Below are positions 39,370-48,456 of a stretch of DNA of 64,000 nucleotides, in pieces. The DNA comes from Roseburia hominis A2-183 (lineage in GTDB: Bacteria; Bacillota; Clostridia; Lachnospirales; Lachnospiraceae), in the NCBI RefSeq assembly GCF_000225345.1, contig NC_015977.1, forward strand, positions 213,501 through 277,500. Direction: 5' to 3'. Numbering within the stretch: position 1 is the first letter of the stretch; each line of letters begins with the position of its first letter. The notes under the pieces were generated by a model, which was not told where the DNA came from, did not search any database, and was given only the letters and a program-made list of their open reading frames with translations. The position numbers and the translations under genes are program-made.

Positions 39370-40797
39370 TCAACTGCCCGCCTGATGGGACAGCTTCTTT
39401 GCTAACGGCAGGGTAAAGATAAATTCCGTTCCCACGCCTTCCGTGCTGATACAGTTGATGTTTTCGCCGTGTGCCTGGACAATCTCCTTTACGATGGAGA
39501 GACCAAGCCCGGTTCCTTTTTTGTCCTTGCCGCGGGAGAGATCCGTCTTGTAGAAGCGCTCCCAGATCTTTTTGATGCTGTCGCCCGGGATGCCGATGCC
39601 GGTGTCCTTGACGGAGACGAAGATCTTGTCGTTCTTCTCCGTGGTCTCGATCGTGATCGCGGAGTCCGTGTGGCTGAATTTGATTGCATTGTCGATCAGG
39701 TTGTAGAGTACCTGCTCGATCTTACTCATATCGGCGGAGACAAAAAGCTTCTCGCCGGTTAAGATCAGGTTGAAAGTAATGCGCTTTTCCATGCAGCGCC
39801 CCTCGAACGTCTGGACTGTCATGCGGATCGTGTGATTGATGTCGAAATCCGTGATGTCCAGCATCGTGCCGTGTGAGCCGAATTTGTTTAACTCAAGAAG
39901 GCTCTTGGTCAGCTTGTTCAGCCGCTCGGTCTCAAAGAGGATGATGTTTAAATATTTGTCCTGCATCTCTACGGGAATGGTGCCGTCGAGCATCGCTTCC
40001 ACATAACCTTTGATGGAAGTGAGGGGCGAACGGAAATCATGCGAGACGTTGGAGACGAACTTTTTCTGGTCGTCCTCCAGGGTATTCAGTTCGTTCGCCA
40101 TGTAGTTGAGCGAGGCGGCGAGATAGCCGATCTCATCATTGGAGTGAACATCAATCTTTTTTTCAAAGTTGCCGGCGGCATATTCGTCCGCCGCTTTTGT
40201 AATCTTGCGGATCGGTATGTACACCACATAGGTAAACAGAATCAGTACCACAAAGGCTGCCAGAAACAGAAGCCCAAGCGTCTCATAAGCGATGGCGACA
40301 AGTCCGTTCGCGTAGGACACGAGACTGCTGGTCGGCTTGTGGATGACCACATAGCCGCGCACCTTGTAGTTGACGGTGATCGGCGAGAAAACACTTAGCA
40401 TCTCTGACGTAAACTGGTTATAAAACGTGCCGGTCTGATAATAGCGGCTTCCGAAGTCGGTAATGTTGAAGCCGGGAACCGGTGTGGGATCACAGCCCGG
40501 CGCCGCCGTGTTCAGAATGATGCTGCCGCGCGTGTCCACGATCCAGATTTCGCTGGAGAGATAGGTGCTTAAGGTGGAAAGCTGTGTCTGTATCTCGTCC
40601 AGCGTCATGGTCTTGGAAAAATAATTCCCGGCATAGTTGGAGGAGATCAGGGCGGATTCCCGGTAGAGGCTGGCAGCCTCCTTTTTTTCCACAAAGGCAA
40701 ACGTAATGTGGTAGGTAAAGGTTGTGATGATGAGAAAACCGATCAGACCGTACATCAGATAGCCGGCGAGCAGTTTGGGGTAAAGGGTACGTTTCAT
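39370..40797 (-). CDS. Membrane histidine kinase of a two-component system
   Basis: A 475-residue sensor kinase: TM1 (about 11-35), an extracellular sensor of ~130 residues, TM2 (about 172-195), HAMP (about 195-247), phosphoacceptor H253 in FVSNVSHDFRSPLTSIKGY, and an ATPase domain with DNAIKF (N box), DTGIGIP (G1) and GTGLGLSIV (G2). Its ATG overlaps the end of the response regulator gene by 4 bases, so the two are translationally coupled. The signal is unknown; the layout resembles cell-envelope sensors. Confidence 0.92.
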   Translation of the reverse strand: MKRTLYPKLLAGYLMYGLIGFLIITTFTYHITFAFVEKKEAASLYRESALISSNYAGNYFSKTMTLDEIQTQLSTLSTYLSSEIWIVDTRGSIILNTAAPGCDPTPVPGFNITDFGSRYYQTGTFYNQFTSEMLSVFSPITVNYKVRGYVVIHKPTSSLVSYANGLVAIAYETLGLLFLAAFVVLILFTYVVYIPIRKITKAADEYAAGNFEKKIDVHSNDEIGYLAASLNYMANELNTLEDDQKKFVSNVSHDFRSPLTSIKGYVEAMLDGTIPVEMQDKYLNIILFETERLNKLTKSLLELNKFGSHGTMLDITDFDINHTIRMTVQTFEGRCMEKRITFNLILTGEKLFVSADMSKIEQVLYNLIDNAIKFSHTDSAITIETTEKNDKIFVSVKDTGIGIPGDSIKKIWERFYKTDLSRGKDKKGTGLGLSIVKEIVQAHGENINCISTEGVGTEFIFTLPLAKKLSHQAGS

Positions 40798-41498
40798 AGG
40801 TCACGAACCTCGAATTTGTAGCCGATGCCCCAGACCGTTGCGAGGCTCCAGTTGGCATGATCCTTGATCTTCTCGCGGAGACGCTTCACGTGAACATCCA
40901 CAGTACGCGTGTCGCCGATGTATTCATAACCCCAGATGTGGTCTAATAGCTGCTCTCTTGTAAAAACCTGATTCGGCGAAGCCGCAAGAAAATATAAAAG
41001 CTCCAGTTCCTTTGGCGGCATATCGACGGCCTGCCCCATGTAGATGACGGAGTAGTTCGAGAGATTGACCACCAGATCCGTGTACTTGACGCATTTTAAC
41101 TCTGCGGCAGGTTCCTCCGGCTTTGCCGGCTGATAGCGGCGCAGCACTGCCTTGACGCGCGCGACAAGCTCCTTGGAGTCGAACGGCTTCATCATGTAAT
41201 CGTCCGCGCCGAGCTCCAGACCGAGTACCTTGTCAAAAATCTCGCCTTTGGCTGACAGCATAATGATCGGAACATTTGCCTTCGCACGGATCTCACGGCA
41301 GACCTGATAGCCGTCCATGCCGGGAAGCATCAGATCGAGCAGGATCAGATTCGGATTGTACTGATCAAAAGCGATCATGGCTTCCTCGCCGTCATTGACG
41401 ATCCGGGTATCGAAACATTCCTTTGTGAGATACAGGGAAATCAGTTCTGCGATATTATTGTCATCATCTACGATGAGAATTTTCTGTTTTGCTGCCAT
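40794..41498 (-). CDS. OmpR/PhoB-family response regulator
   Basis: A 234-residue regulator: receiver domain with the acidic pocket DDD (11-13), phosphoacceptor D55 (LLDLMLPGMDG) and K105-region FDSKEL, then a winged-helix DNA-binding domain (about 135-231; FTREQLLDHIWGYEYIGDTRTVDVHVKRLREK). It lies between mutS2 (30-base gap) and its partner kinase on the minus strand. Confidence 0.94.
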   Translation of the reverse strand: MAAKQKILIVDDDNNIAELISLYLTKECFDTRIVNDGEEAMIAFDQYNPNLILLDLMLPGMDGYQVCREIRAKANVPIIMLSAKGEIFDKVLGLELGADDYMMKPFDSKELVARVKAVLRRYQPAKPEEPAAELKCVKYTDLVVNLSNYSVIYMGQAVDMPPKELELLYFLAASPNQVFTREQLLDHIWGYEYIGDTRTVDVHVKRLREKIKDHANWSLATVWGIGYKFEVRDL

Positions 41499-41528
41499 AT
41501 CATCATCTCCTCATTTTTATTTTAAATA

Positions 41529-43916
41529 TCAGTCCTTAAACTCGGCAATCGTGACACCGGCATCGCCCTCGCCGAACTCGCCGAGGTGGAATGATTTGAC
41601 ATATTTTAAGCGCTTTAAATGAGCCTGCACCGCGTTGCGGAGTGCGCCCGTGCCTTTTCCGTGAACGATGCGCACGGACGGCAGATGTGCCAGATAAGCG
41701 TCGTCCAGATATTTGTCGAGAAGCGGAATGGCCTCGTCGGTCGTCTTACCGATGAGATTGATCTCTGTGGAGACGGAGGCGGATTTGCTCATCTTGATCT
41801 TGCCGGCACTGGTCTTCTGGAACTTCTTGGTGCCCGGTGCGGCATCCTCTTCCAGAAGGATCAGGTCGTTGATGTTGACCAGAGAGCGCAGAATTCCCAT
41901 CTGCACATACAGGTCGCCCCTGGCATTCGGAAGGGAATGAACGGTGCCTTTTAAGTTCATGCTGATGACTTTGACGCTGTCGCCGATGCGCAGCTTCTTC
42001 GGAACGTTGTGGTTCGGTACGGAAGCTTTTTTCTGCTCGGACATCTTCTGTGCGGCTTTGTCCATCTTGCCGCGCAGCTTGGTACGTTCTTTTTCCATCT
42101 CGCTGACCGGTGCGCCCGCCTTGCCGTATTTGTTAAAATTGCGGATCGTCTCATCGGCGACGTCCTTGGCTTCTTTTAAGATATTGTATGCCTGCTCGTT
42201 TGCCTCGCGCAGAATCTTGTTGCGGCTGGAATCCAGACGCTCCTGCTTCTGCTCCAGCTTTTCCTTTAAGGACTCGATCTCGGCTTTGTACTGGTTGATC
42301 TCTAACTGCTCCCGCTCGATCGTGCTGCGGCTCTTCTCAAGATCTGCGATCAGGTCTTCAAAATCGCCCTCACTCTTGCTGATGCGCCCCTTGGCGTCGG
42401 TAATGAGATCCGACGGAAGACCGAGCTTTTCAGAGATGGCAAACGCGTTGCTCTTGCCCGGAATACCGATTAAGAGGCGGTAGGTCGGACTTAACGTCGC
42501 CACGTCGAACTCACAGCAGGCATTTTCCACGCCTGGTGTGGAGAGGGCATAGACCTTGAGCTCGCTGTAATGCGTCGTAGCCATAATGCGTGCTCCGTAA
42601 AGGTGGAGCTTCGAGAGAATGGAGATCGCAAGCGCAGCGCCCTCGGTCGGATCGGTTCCGGCACAGAGCTCATCGAAAAGTACCAGAGAACGGTCGTTGA
42701 CCTGCTCTAAGATACGGATGATGTTGACCATGTGGGAGGAGAAGGTACTGAGCGACTGCTCGATACTCTGCTCGTCCCCGATGTCAGCGAACACTTCGTC
42801 AAAAATACCGAGTTCCGAGCGCTCGGACGCCGGAATATGCAGGCCGGACTGTCCCATCAGCGTCAGCAGACCGACGGTTTTTAAGGAGACCGTCTTACCG
42901 CCGGTGTTCGGACCGGTCACGATCAGCAGGCGGAAATCCTCGCCGAGCCGTACGTCGATCGGAACGACCTTTTTCGGATCGAGTAACGGGTGGCGTCCTT
43001 TGCGGATGTGAATCCGTCCGTCATCATTAAAAAGCGGGGCGACCCCGTTGTATGTCTGCGCGAAAGCCGCTCTGGCAAAAATAAAGTCCAGCTCGGTCAG
43101 AAGTTCATAGTCGGCGAGCAGCTGTGTGGCGTAGGAGGCGGTCAGATTGCTTAAGCCGGCAAGGATGACCTCGATCTCCTCCTGCTCACGGAGCTGCAGC
43201 TCTTTGTATTCGTTGTTCAGATTGACGACAGCCATCGGCTCGATGAAAAGTGTGGAGCCGGTGGAGGACTGGTCATGGATCATGCCTGGAACAAGAGACT
43301 TTGCCTCCGCTTTGACCGGGAGACAGTAGCGCCCGTCGCGCATGGTAATGACGGTGTCCTGCAGATAGCTTCTGGTCGTGGTGTTGTTGATCATGGAGTT
43401 CATCTGTGCGCGGATCTTATCGTTCATTCCGCGCATGGAGCGCCGGATCGAGTGCAGCGTGCTGCTGGCGTCGTCGGCAATCTCGTCCTCGGAGAGAATA
43501 CAGCGCCGGATCTCGTCACACAGCGGCGTGAGAGGCTCGATGCCGGCAAAAAGACTGGTCAGGGAATCGTCCGGCTGATCGTTGTCGTCCTGTGATCTGG
43601 CAAAAGCCTTCGCGCGTTTCGCGGACTCTAAGAGGGAGCAGACGCGCAGCAGTTCGATGGCGCTTAAGGCGCCGCCGATCTCTAAGCGCTTTAGCGAATC
43701 GCGGATGTCCGTAACTCCAGAAAAGGACAGGGAGCCGTATTTGAACAGCCGGCTTAAGGCATCCGATGTCTGCTGCTGCAGCTGTTCGATCTGCGCGCGG
43801 TCGGTGATCGGGCGCAGCTTCTGACAGCGCGACTTGGCGTCAGCGCTGAAAGCATATTCGGTCAGTTGATCGAGAATCTTGTTATATTCTAAGGTGTGTA
43901 ATACTTTTTCGTTCAT
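41529..43916 (-). CDS. mutS2: MutS2 family ATPase/endonuclease
   Basis: A 795-residue protein. It has the MutS core (III) and ATPase with Walker A TGPNTGGKT (about 333-341) and the FDELCAGTDPTEG Walker B region, a long coiled coil (about 515-640) and a C-terminal Smr endonuclease domain (about 712-795, with VRIVHGKGTGALR). MutS2 acts on recombination intermediates or, in Bacillus, splits collided ribosomes, rather than in mismatch repair. The two-component genes follow closely, suggesting cotranscription. Confidence 0.95.
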   Translation of the reverse strand: MNEKVLHTLEYNKILDQLTEYAFSADAKSRCQKLRPITDRAQIEQLQQQTSDALSRLFKYGSLSFSGVTDIRDSLKRLEIGGALSAIELLRVCSLLESAKRAKAFARSQDDNDQPDDSLTSLFAGIEPLTPLCDEIRRCILSEDEIADDASSTLHSIRRSMRGMNDKIRAQMNSMINNTTTRSYLQDTVITMRDGRYCLPVKAEAKSLVPGMIHDQSSTGSTLFIEPMAVVNLNNEYKELQLREQEEIEVILAGLSNLTASYATQLLADYELLTELDFIFARAAFAQTYNGVAPLFNDDGRIHIRKGRHPLLDPKKVVPIDVRLGEDFRLLIVTGPNTGGKTVSLKTVGLLTLMGQSGLHIPASERSELGIFDEVFADIGDEQSIEQSLSTFSSHMVNIIRILEQVNDRSLVLFDELCAGTDPTEGAALAISILSKLHLYGARIMATTHYSELKVYALSTPGVENACCEFDVATLSPTYRLLIGIPGKSNAFAISEKLGLPSDLITDAKGRISKSEGDFEDLIADLEKSRSTIEREQLEINQYKAEIESLKEKLEQKQERLDSSRNKILREANEQAYNILKEAKDVADETIRNFNKYGKAGAPVSEMEKERTKLRGKMDKAAQKMSEQKKASVPNHNVPKKLRIGDSVKVISMNLKGTVHSLPNARGDLYVQMGILRSLVNINDLILLEEDAAPGTKKFQKTSAGKIKMSKSASVSTEINLIGKTTDEAIPLLDKYLDDAYLAHLPSVRIVHGKGTGALRNAVQAHLKRLKYVKSFHLGEFGEGDAGVTIAEFKD

Positions 43917-44018
43917 AGCAGTTCCTTTGATTTGATTGTCACATGGTTATGTCCTTCTTATTATATATGATTCCGGGAGTCTTGGAAAGCAGAACCTGAA
44001 AAGAATTGTAGAATCCTA

Positions 44019-44047
44019 TTGCAAGCGTATGTGATTCATTTTATAAT
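44019..44047 (+). promoter_or_regulatory. Promoter of the HtrA-like gene
   Basis: TTGCAA (44019-44024), 17 bases, TATAAT (44042-44047), about 58 bases before ATG 44106. On the opposite strand a TATAAT near 43961 may serve mutS2. Confidence 0.6.
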
Positions 44048-44105
44048 GATTACTGGTACGGTTTTCAGAAATTCGTGTGTAAATACATGCAGAAAAGAGG
44101 AAATC

Positions 44106-45416
44106 ATGCAGCAAAAGGATAACGATCAGTTTTCTTTTATTAACGAAAAAATCAAAGAAAAGCCGGTCAATAAGAAGCGATTGCTGATGCAGGCAGGTTT
44201 TATTGCCCTGATGGCAGTCGTTTTTGGAATCATAGCAAGTCTGGTTTTCGCGTATTTTCAGCCTAAGTTTGAATCACTGTTTTACCCCGAGGAGGAACCG
44301 GTGGTCACCATTCCGCAGGATTCGGTTGCGGTGACGGAGCTGACGGAGCTGACTGAGGAGACAGAGACATCCGAGGAGACGGAGACATCCGAGGAACCAC
44401 AGGTACCTTCCGAGGAACCGCCGCTACAGCAGCCCCAGGAGCTTGAGATTGCGGATGTACAGAACGTGCAGAACAAGCTGTATGCGGTGGGAAGAGAAGC
44501 AAACCGCTTTGTCGTGACCGTGACGGGGGTCAAGAGCGACACGGACTGGTTCAACAATTCTTACGAGAGCAGAGGACAGGCATCCGGCATTATCATTGCA
44601 GACAGCGGTCAGGAACTTCTGATTTTAACTGAGCGCAAGGTCATCTCAGATGCACAGGAGGTCTATGTTACTTTCATCAATGATGTGACGGTGGAAGCGT
44701 CCATGAAGCACTACGACGGCAATACGGGAATTGCAGTGCTCTCGGTGCCGCGCAGTCAGGTGGATGAGGATACCATGAATGCAATCTCGGTGGCGAAGCT
44801 CGGGAATTCACTGACTACAATGCAGGGAACCATGGTTATTGCGGTGGGAAGTCCGCTCGGAACGAACTATTCGATCCTTACGGGGAATATTACATCTACC
44901 AACAATGTGATTTCCACGATCGACAATAATTATACCGTCTTTACGACGGATATTGTGGGCAGCAGCAGCGGCAGCGGCGTCATCATCAATGTGAACGGCG
45001 AGGTGATCGGTCTGGTAATGCAGGATTACGGCAATGAGGAGGATCAGACGACGCTCACAGCCCTCTCGATCTCCGAGTTAAAGCAGTTGATCGAGAAGCT
45101 GTCCAACAATCAGGACATTCCGTATATCGGTCTGGGACTGACGACGGTTTCTGCGGCAACCGCCAAGGAATACGACATTCCGAAGGGTGCATACATCAAG
45201 GAAGTCAAGATGGATTCACCAGCGCTGGCGGCAGGACTGCAGAGCGGCGATGTCATTACAGAGATGGATGGAGAAGCTGTCTACACGGTGGACAGTTATG
45301 AGAGCAAGCTTCTGGCATTGAAACCGGGCGACGAGGTGGAGATCGTTGTACAGCGGCAGGGCGCGGAGAAGTACGAGGAGATCACCTGTACGGTACAGGT
45401 CGGAGTGTTAAAGTAG
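44106..45416 (+). CDS. HtrA/DegP-like protein with degenerate catalytic triad and PDZ domain
   Basis: A 436-residue membrane-anchored protein: cytoplasmic N-terminus, one membrane segment (about 36-57), a Glu/Thr-rich linker with TEETETSEETETSEE repeats (about 75-105), a trypsin-like fold, and a PDZ domain (about 340-436; SPALAAGLQSGDVITEMDG). Where active HtrA has LTNNHVV, this has LTERKVI (Lys at 178). Where active enzymes have TDLAVL, it has TGIAVL (Gly at 208). The serine loop GNSGG is replaced by SSSGSG (286-291). It is therefore probably not a protease but a substrate-binding or sensor paralogue. ATG 44106 is chosen for the AAGAGG site. Confidence 0.85.
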   Translation: MQQKDNDQFSFINEKIKEKPVNKKRLLMQAGFIALMAVVFGIIASLVFAYFQPKFESLFYPEEEPVVTIPQDSVAVTELTELTEETETSEETETSEEPQVPSEEPPLQQPQELEIADVQNVQNKLYAVGREANRFVVTVTGVKSDTDWFNNSYESRGQASGIIIADSGQELLILTERKVISDAQEVYVTFINDVTVEASMKHYDGNTGIAVLSVPRSQVDEDTMNAISVAKLGNSLTTMQGTMVIAVGSPLGTNYSILTGNITSTNNVISTIDNNYTVFTTDIVGSSSGSGVIINVNGEVIGLVMQDYGNEEDQTTLTALSISELKQLIEKLSNNQDIPYIGLGLTTVSAATAKEYDIPKGAYIKEVKMDSPALAAGLQSGDVITEMDGEAVYTVDSYESKLLALKPGDEVEIVVQRQGAEKYEEITCTVQVGVLK

Positions 45417-45431
45417 AGGATAGTAACAGAA

Positions 45432-45453
45432 GGCGGTGTCTTGCGGCACCGCC
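45432..45453 (+). promoter_or_regulatory. Hairpin between the HtrA-like gene and yhaM
   Basis: GGCGGTG pairs with CACCGCC across a short loop, just after the stop codon; there is no T run. It may stabilise the upstream mRNA end or be a weak processing signal. Confidence 0.4.
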
Positions 45454-45476
45454 ATATTATGGAAATGAGGTCAGAA

Positions 45477-46430
45477 ATGAAGTATATTGAGAGCCTGCGT
45501 GAGGGCGAGAGAATCAACGAAATCTATTTGTGCAAGGTAAAGCAGTCAGCGCTGACAAAGGCGGGAAAGCCTTATGATAATCTGATCCTGCAGGATAAGA
45601 CCGGTACACTGGACGCCAAGATCTGGGAGCCGGGCTCGGTTGGAATCGATGAGTTTGATTCGTTAGACTACATCGCAGTCATGGGAGACATCACAAGTTT
45701 TCAGGGAAATCTCCAGCTCAACGTAAAGCGTGTGCGCAAGGTGCAGGAAGGGGAATACGATCCGAAAGATTATCTGCCGGTATCCAAAAAGGACATCGAC
45801 GGGATGTATACAGAGCTTCTCGGACTGATTGCTTCCGTGAAGCACCCGTATTTAAGAAAGCTTCTGGAGAGCTTTTTTGTCGAGGATAAGGATTTTGAAA
45901 AACGGTTCAAGTTTCATTCCGCAGCGAAGAGCGTGCATCACGGATTTGTGGGCGGACTGCTGGAGCATACGCTCTCTGTGACGAAGAACTGTGATTATTT
46001 TGCGGCAACCTATCCGATATTAAACCGCGATCTGATCGTGTCTGCGGCAATTTTTCATGATATCGGAAAGCTGGAGGAACTCTCGACGTTCCCGGAGAAC
46101 GATTACACGGATGAGGGACAGCTTTTAGGACACATCATGATCGGCGCCGAGATGGTCGGAGAGCGGATCCGCACGATTCCGGGATTCCCGAAGGGAACCG
46201 CCAATGAGTTGAAGCACTGCATTTTAGCTCACCACGGAGAACTGGAATACGGTTCGCCGAAGAAACCGGCACTTGCGGAGGCACTGGCACTCAGTTTTGC
46301 GGACAATATTGACGCCAAGATGGAGACAATACGGGAGATTTTTGCAAGTGTTCCGGAGAACAATCTGGAGTGGCAGGGATATAACCGCCTGCTGGAGAGC
46401 AATATCCGCAGATCAGGAAGAGAGTCATAG
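45477..46430 (+). CDS. yhaM: 3'-5' exoribonuclease YhaM family
   Basis: A 317-residue protein with an N-terminal OB fold (about 1-95; LILQDKTGTLDAKIWEP) and an HD domain (about 150-290) with HHGFVGGLLEHTLSV, IFHDIGKLEEL and AHHGELEYGSPKKP. This domain pair defines YhaM, a 3'-5' exonuclease acting on RNA and single-stranded DNA. ATG 45477 has a GAGG site; earlier in-frame ATGs (45459, 45465) would extend the N-terminus slightly. Confidence 0.9.
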   Translation: MKYIESLREGERINEIYLCKVKQSALTKAGKPYDNLILQDKTGTLDAKIWEPGSVGIDEFDSLDYIAVMGDITSFQGNLQLNVKRVRKVQEGEYDPKDYLPVSKKDIDGMYTELLGLIASVKHPYLRKLLESFFVEDKDFEKRFKFHSAAKSVHHGFVGGLLEHTLSVTKNCDYFAATYPILNRDLIVSAAIFHDIGKLEELSTFPENDYTDEGQLLGHIMIGAEMVGERIRTIPGFPKGTANELKHCILAHHGELEYGSPKKPALAEALALSFADNIDAKMETIREIFASVPENNLEWQGYNRLLESNIRRSGRES

Positions 46431-46444
46431 GTATATCACAGGAT

Positions 46445-47869
46445 ATGAAGAAAAACGACAGTATTGAGTTAAAGATCGAAGATATGGGCGTTGACGGAGA
46501 GGGCATCGGAAAATACGAGGGGATGACCTTTTTCGTGAAAGATGCTGTGATCGGGGATACGATCCGTGCCGGCATCACGAAGCTCAAGAAGAACTACGGC
46601 TATGCCAGGGTGCAGGAGATTTTAGAACCGTCGCCGTACCGTGTGAAGCCGGAGTGTCCGCTATATGCGCGCTGTGGTGGCTGCCAGATCCAGGCGATGG
46701 ACTATAGGCAGCAGCTTTGCTATAAGCAGAAAAAGGTGCGCGGCAATCTGATCCGTATCGGAGGATTTGCGCCGGAACTCATTGATTCCGTGATGGAGGA
46801 GATTGTGGGGATGGAGCAGCCGTATCGTTACCGCAATAAGGCACAGTTCCCGATCGGCGCGGACAGGGACGGGATGCCGGTGGCGGGATTTTACGCAGCG
46901 CGCACGCATAACATTATCCCGGTAGAGGATTGTAAGCTGGGCGTTACGCAGAATGAGCAGATTCTTGGAGTGGTGCTTTCCTATATGCGTGAGAATGGGG
47001 TCCGTTCGTATGATGAGACGACAGGGCGGGGACTGGTGCGCCATGTGCTGATCCGTTACGGATTCACCTCAAAGGAACTGATGGTCTGCCTGGTCATTAA
47101 CAGAGAGACACTTCCGCAGGAGAAGAAACTGGTGGATGCGTTGTGTAAAATAGAAGGTATGACCAGCATTTCCGTGAACATCAACCGGAAGAATACGAAT
47201 GTGATTTTGGGGGAGGAGACCCGGACCGTCTGGGGATCGGATTATATCACGGATCAGATTCATCTGCGCGACTGTGACCATGATTTTGCACTGACAGATA
47301 CGGCAATCGCCTATCACATTTCTCCGCAGTCTTTTTACCAGGTAAACCCGGTGCAGACGGAGAAGTTGTACAGTCTGGCACTTTCCTACGCGGGTCTGAC
47401 TGGCAGGGAGACCGTCTGGGATCTATACTGTGGCATTGGAACCATTTCCCTGTTTCTGGCACAGAAGGCAGGGAAGGTCTACGGCGTGGAGATCGTGCCG
47501 CAGGCGATTGAAGACGCGAGAAGCAACGCGGCATTAAACGGTATTACCAACGCCTCGTTTTTCGTGGGAAAGGCGGAGGAGGTTCTTCCGGAGTTCTACG
47601 AAAAGGAGAGCCGGAAGCCGGATGCGGACATGCTTCATCCGGATGTGATCGTTGTTGATCCGCCCCGGAAGGGATGCGATGAGAAGTGTCTGGAGACGAT
47701 GCTTCGCATGAAGCCGGAACGGATTGTGTATGTCAGTTGCGACCCGGCAACGCTTGCAAGGGATCTGAAGATTCTGTGTGGGGGTGGCTATGAGCTGCGG
47801 AAGGTGCGGCCGGTGGACCAGTTCGGACATACAACACATGTGGAGACGGTATGCCTTTTGTCTAATTGA
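46445..47869 (+). CDS. 23S rRNA (uracil-5-)-methyltransferase, RlmD/RumA family
   Basis: A 474-residue enzyme that makes 5-methyluridine with SAM. It has an N-terminal TRAM domain (about 3-58), a cluster of cysteines (CPLYARCGGCQ, about 68-78) that binds an Fe-S centre in this family, the SAM motif DLYCGIGTIS (about 322) and the catalytic Cys in VSCDPATLARDL near the C-terminus. It starts 14 bases after yhaM, so it is in the same operon. Which uridine is modified cannot be told. Confidence 0.92.
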   Translation: MKKNDSIELKIEDMGVDGEGIGKYEGMTFFVKDAVIGDTIRAGITKLKKNYGYARVQEILEPSPYRVKPECPLYARCGGCQIQAMDYRQQLCYKQKKVRGNLIRIGGFAPELIDSVMEEIVGMEQPYRYRNKAQFPIGADRDGMPVAGFYAARTHNIIPVEDCKLGVTQNEQILGVVLSYMRENGVRSYDETTGRGLVRHVLIRYGFTSKELMVCLVINRETLPQEKKLVDALCKIEGMTSISVNINRKNTNVILGEETRTVWGSDYITDQIHLRDCDHDFALTDTAIAYHISPQSFYQVNPVQTEKLYSLALSYAGLTGRETVWDLYCGIGTISLFLAQKAGKVYGVEIVPQAIEDARSNAALNGITNASFFVGKAEEVLPEFYEKESRKPDADMLHPDVIVVDPPRKGCDEKCLETMLRMKPERIVYVSCDPATLARDLKILCGGGYELRKVRPVDQFGHTTHVETVCLLSN

Positions 47870-47937
47870 ATGACCGACAGCCGGAGAGTGAAAGTTGACT
47901 TCTCATTGTTAAAAATACAGTTAATTAGAGGAAAAAG

Positions 47938-47984
47938 GACATTCCAGACCTGTTAGTTTTACGGGGCATGGGATGTCTTTTTTT
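47938..47984 (+). terminator. Terminator after the methyltransferase gene
   Basis: GACATTCCA (47938-47946) pairs with TGGGATGTC (about 47969-47977), followed by seven T residues. Confidence 0.8.
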
Positions 47985-48068
47985 CGGTTATGGAAGTGTC
48001 AAAAGGACAAGGTAATGATACTGAGGGTATTAAGACGGATATGAATAATATCTATCTTATCTAGAGAT

Positions 48069-48160
48069 AAGGATGGATGGGATGATTGTATAAGGATGGA
48101 TGGGATGATTGTATAAGGATGGATGGGATGATTGTATAAGGATGGATGGGATGATTGTAC
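48069..48160 (+). repeat. Four 23-bp tandem repeats
   Basis: Four head-to-tail units of 23 bp beginning AAGGATGGATGGGATGATTG (48069-48091, 48092-48114, 48115-48137, 48138-48160); the last differs only at its final base. They sit 69 bases upstream of the regulator that starts the modification locus. The remainder of 47870-48228 holds a terminator and one operator-like palindrome. Confidence 0.95.
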
Positions 48161-48171
48161 AGATTGAAAAA

Positions 48172-48187
48172 ATCACGTTTTCGTGAT
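48172..48187 (+). promoter_or_regulatory. Palindromic operator upstream of the modification locus
   Basis: ATCACG, four T residues, CGTGAT: a perfect 6-bp inverted repeat 42 bases before the XRE gene. It probably binds the encoded regulator (inference). Confidence 0.5.
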
Positions 48188-48228
48188 AAACTTTTCTTAA
48201 ATCTGTTGGAAAAATGAGGGAGGATGAC

Positions 48229-48456
48229 ATGGCAGTCAGTTACAAAAAATTATTCCATTTACTGATAGAAAAAAATATGACAAATGCACAGTTGCAGCAG
48301 GAGGCTGGCTTCTCCGCAAATATCATCACACGGCTGAAACGTAATAGGTATATTTCCCTCGAAAGCGTAGAGAGTATATGTCATGTCCTGAACTGTGGCG
48401 TTGACGATATTCTGGAATTTGTACCAGAGAATAACGGAGGAAAAGAGAATGGTTGA
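48229..48456 (+). CDS. Small XRE/Cro-type regulator
   Basis: A 75-residue protein that is essentially one helix-turn-helix ([29 protein letters not shown]). GAGGGAGG precedes ATG 48229. It overlaps hsdM by 8 bases, so it is in the same transcript. Its placement fits a controller protein for the modification system. Confidence 0.85.
   Translation: MAVSYKKLFHLLIEKNMTNAQLQQEAGFSANIITRLKRNRYISLESVESICHVLNCGVDDILEFVPENNGGKENG

Noticed and set aside
38812..39416. Open frames inside fold-back copy 2
   Set aside because: They are by-products of the inverted repeat; equivalent frames in copy 1 are not conserved.
48069..48160. Possible CRISPR array
   Set aside because: The 23-bp units are contiguous with no spacers between them and no cas genes nearby.
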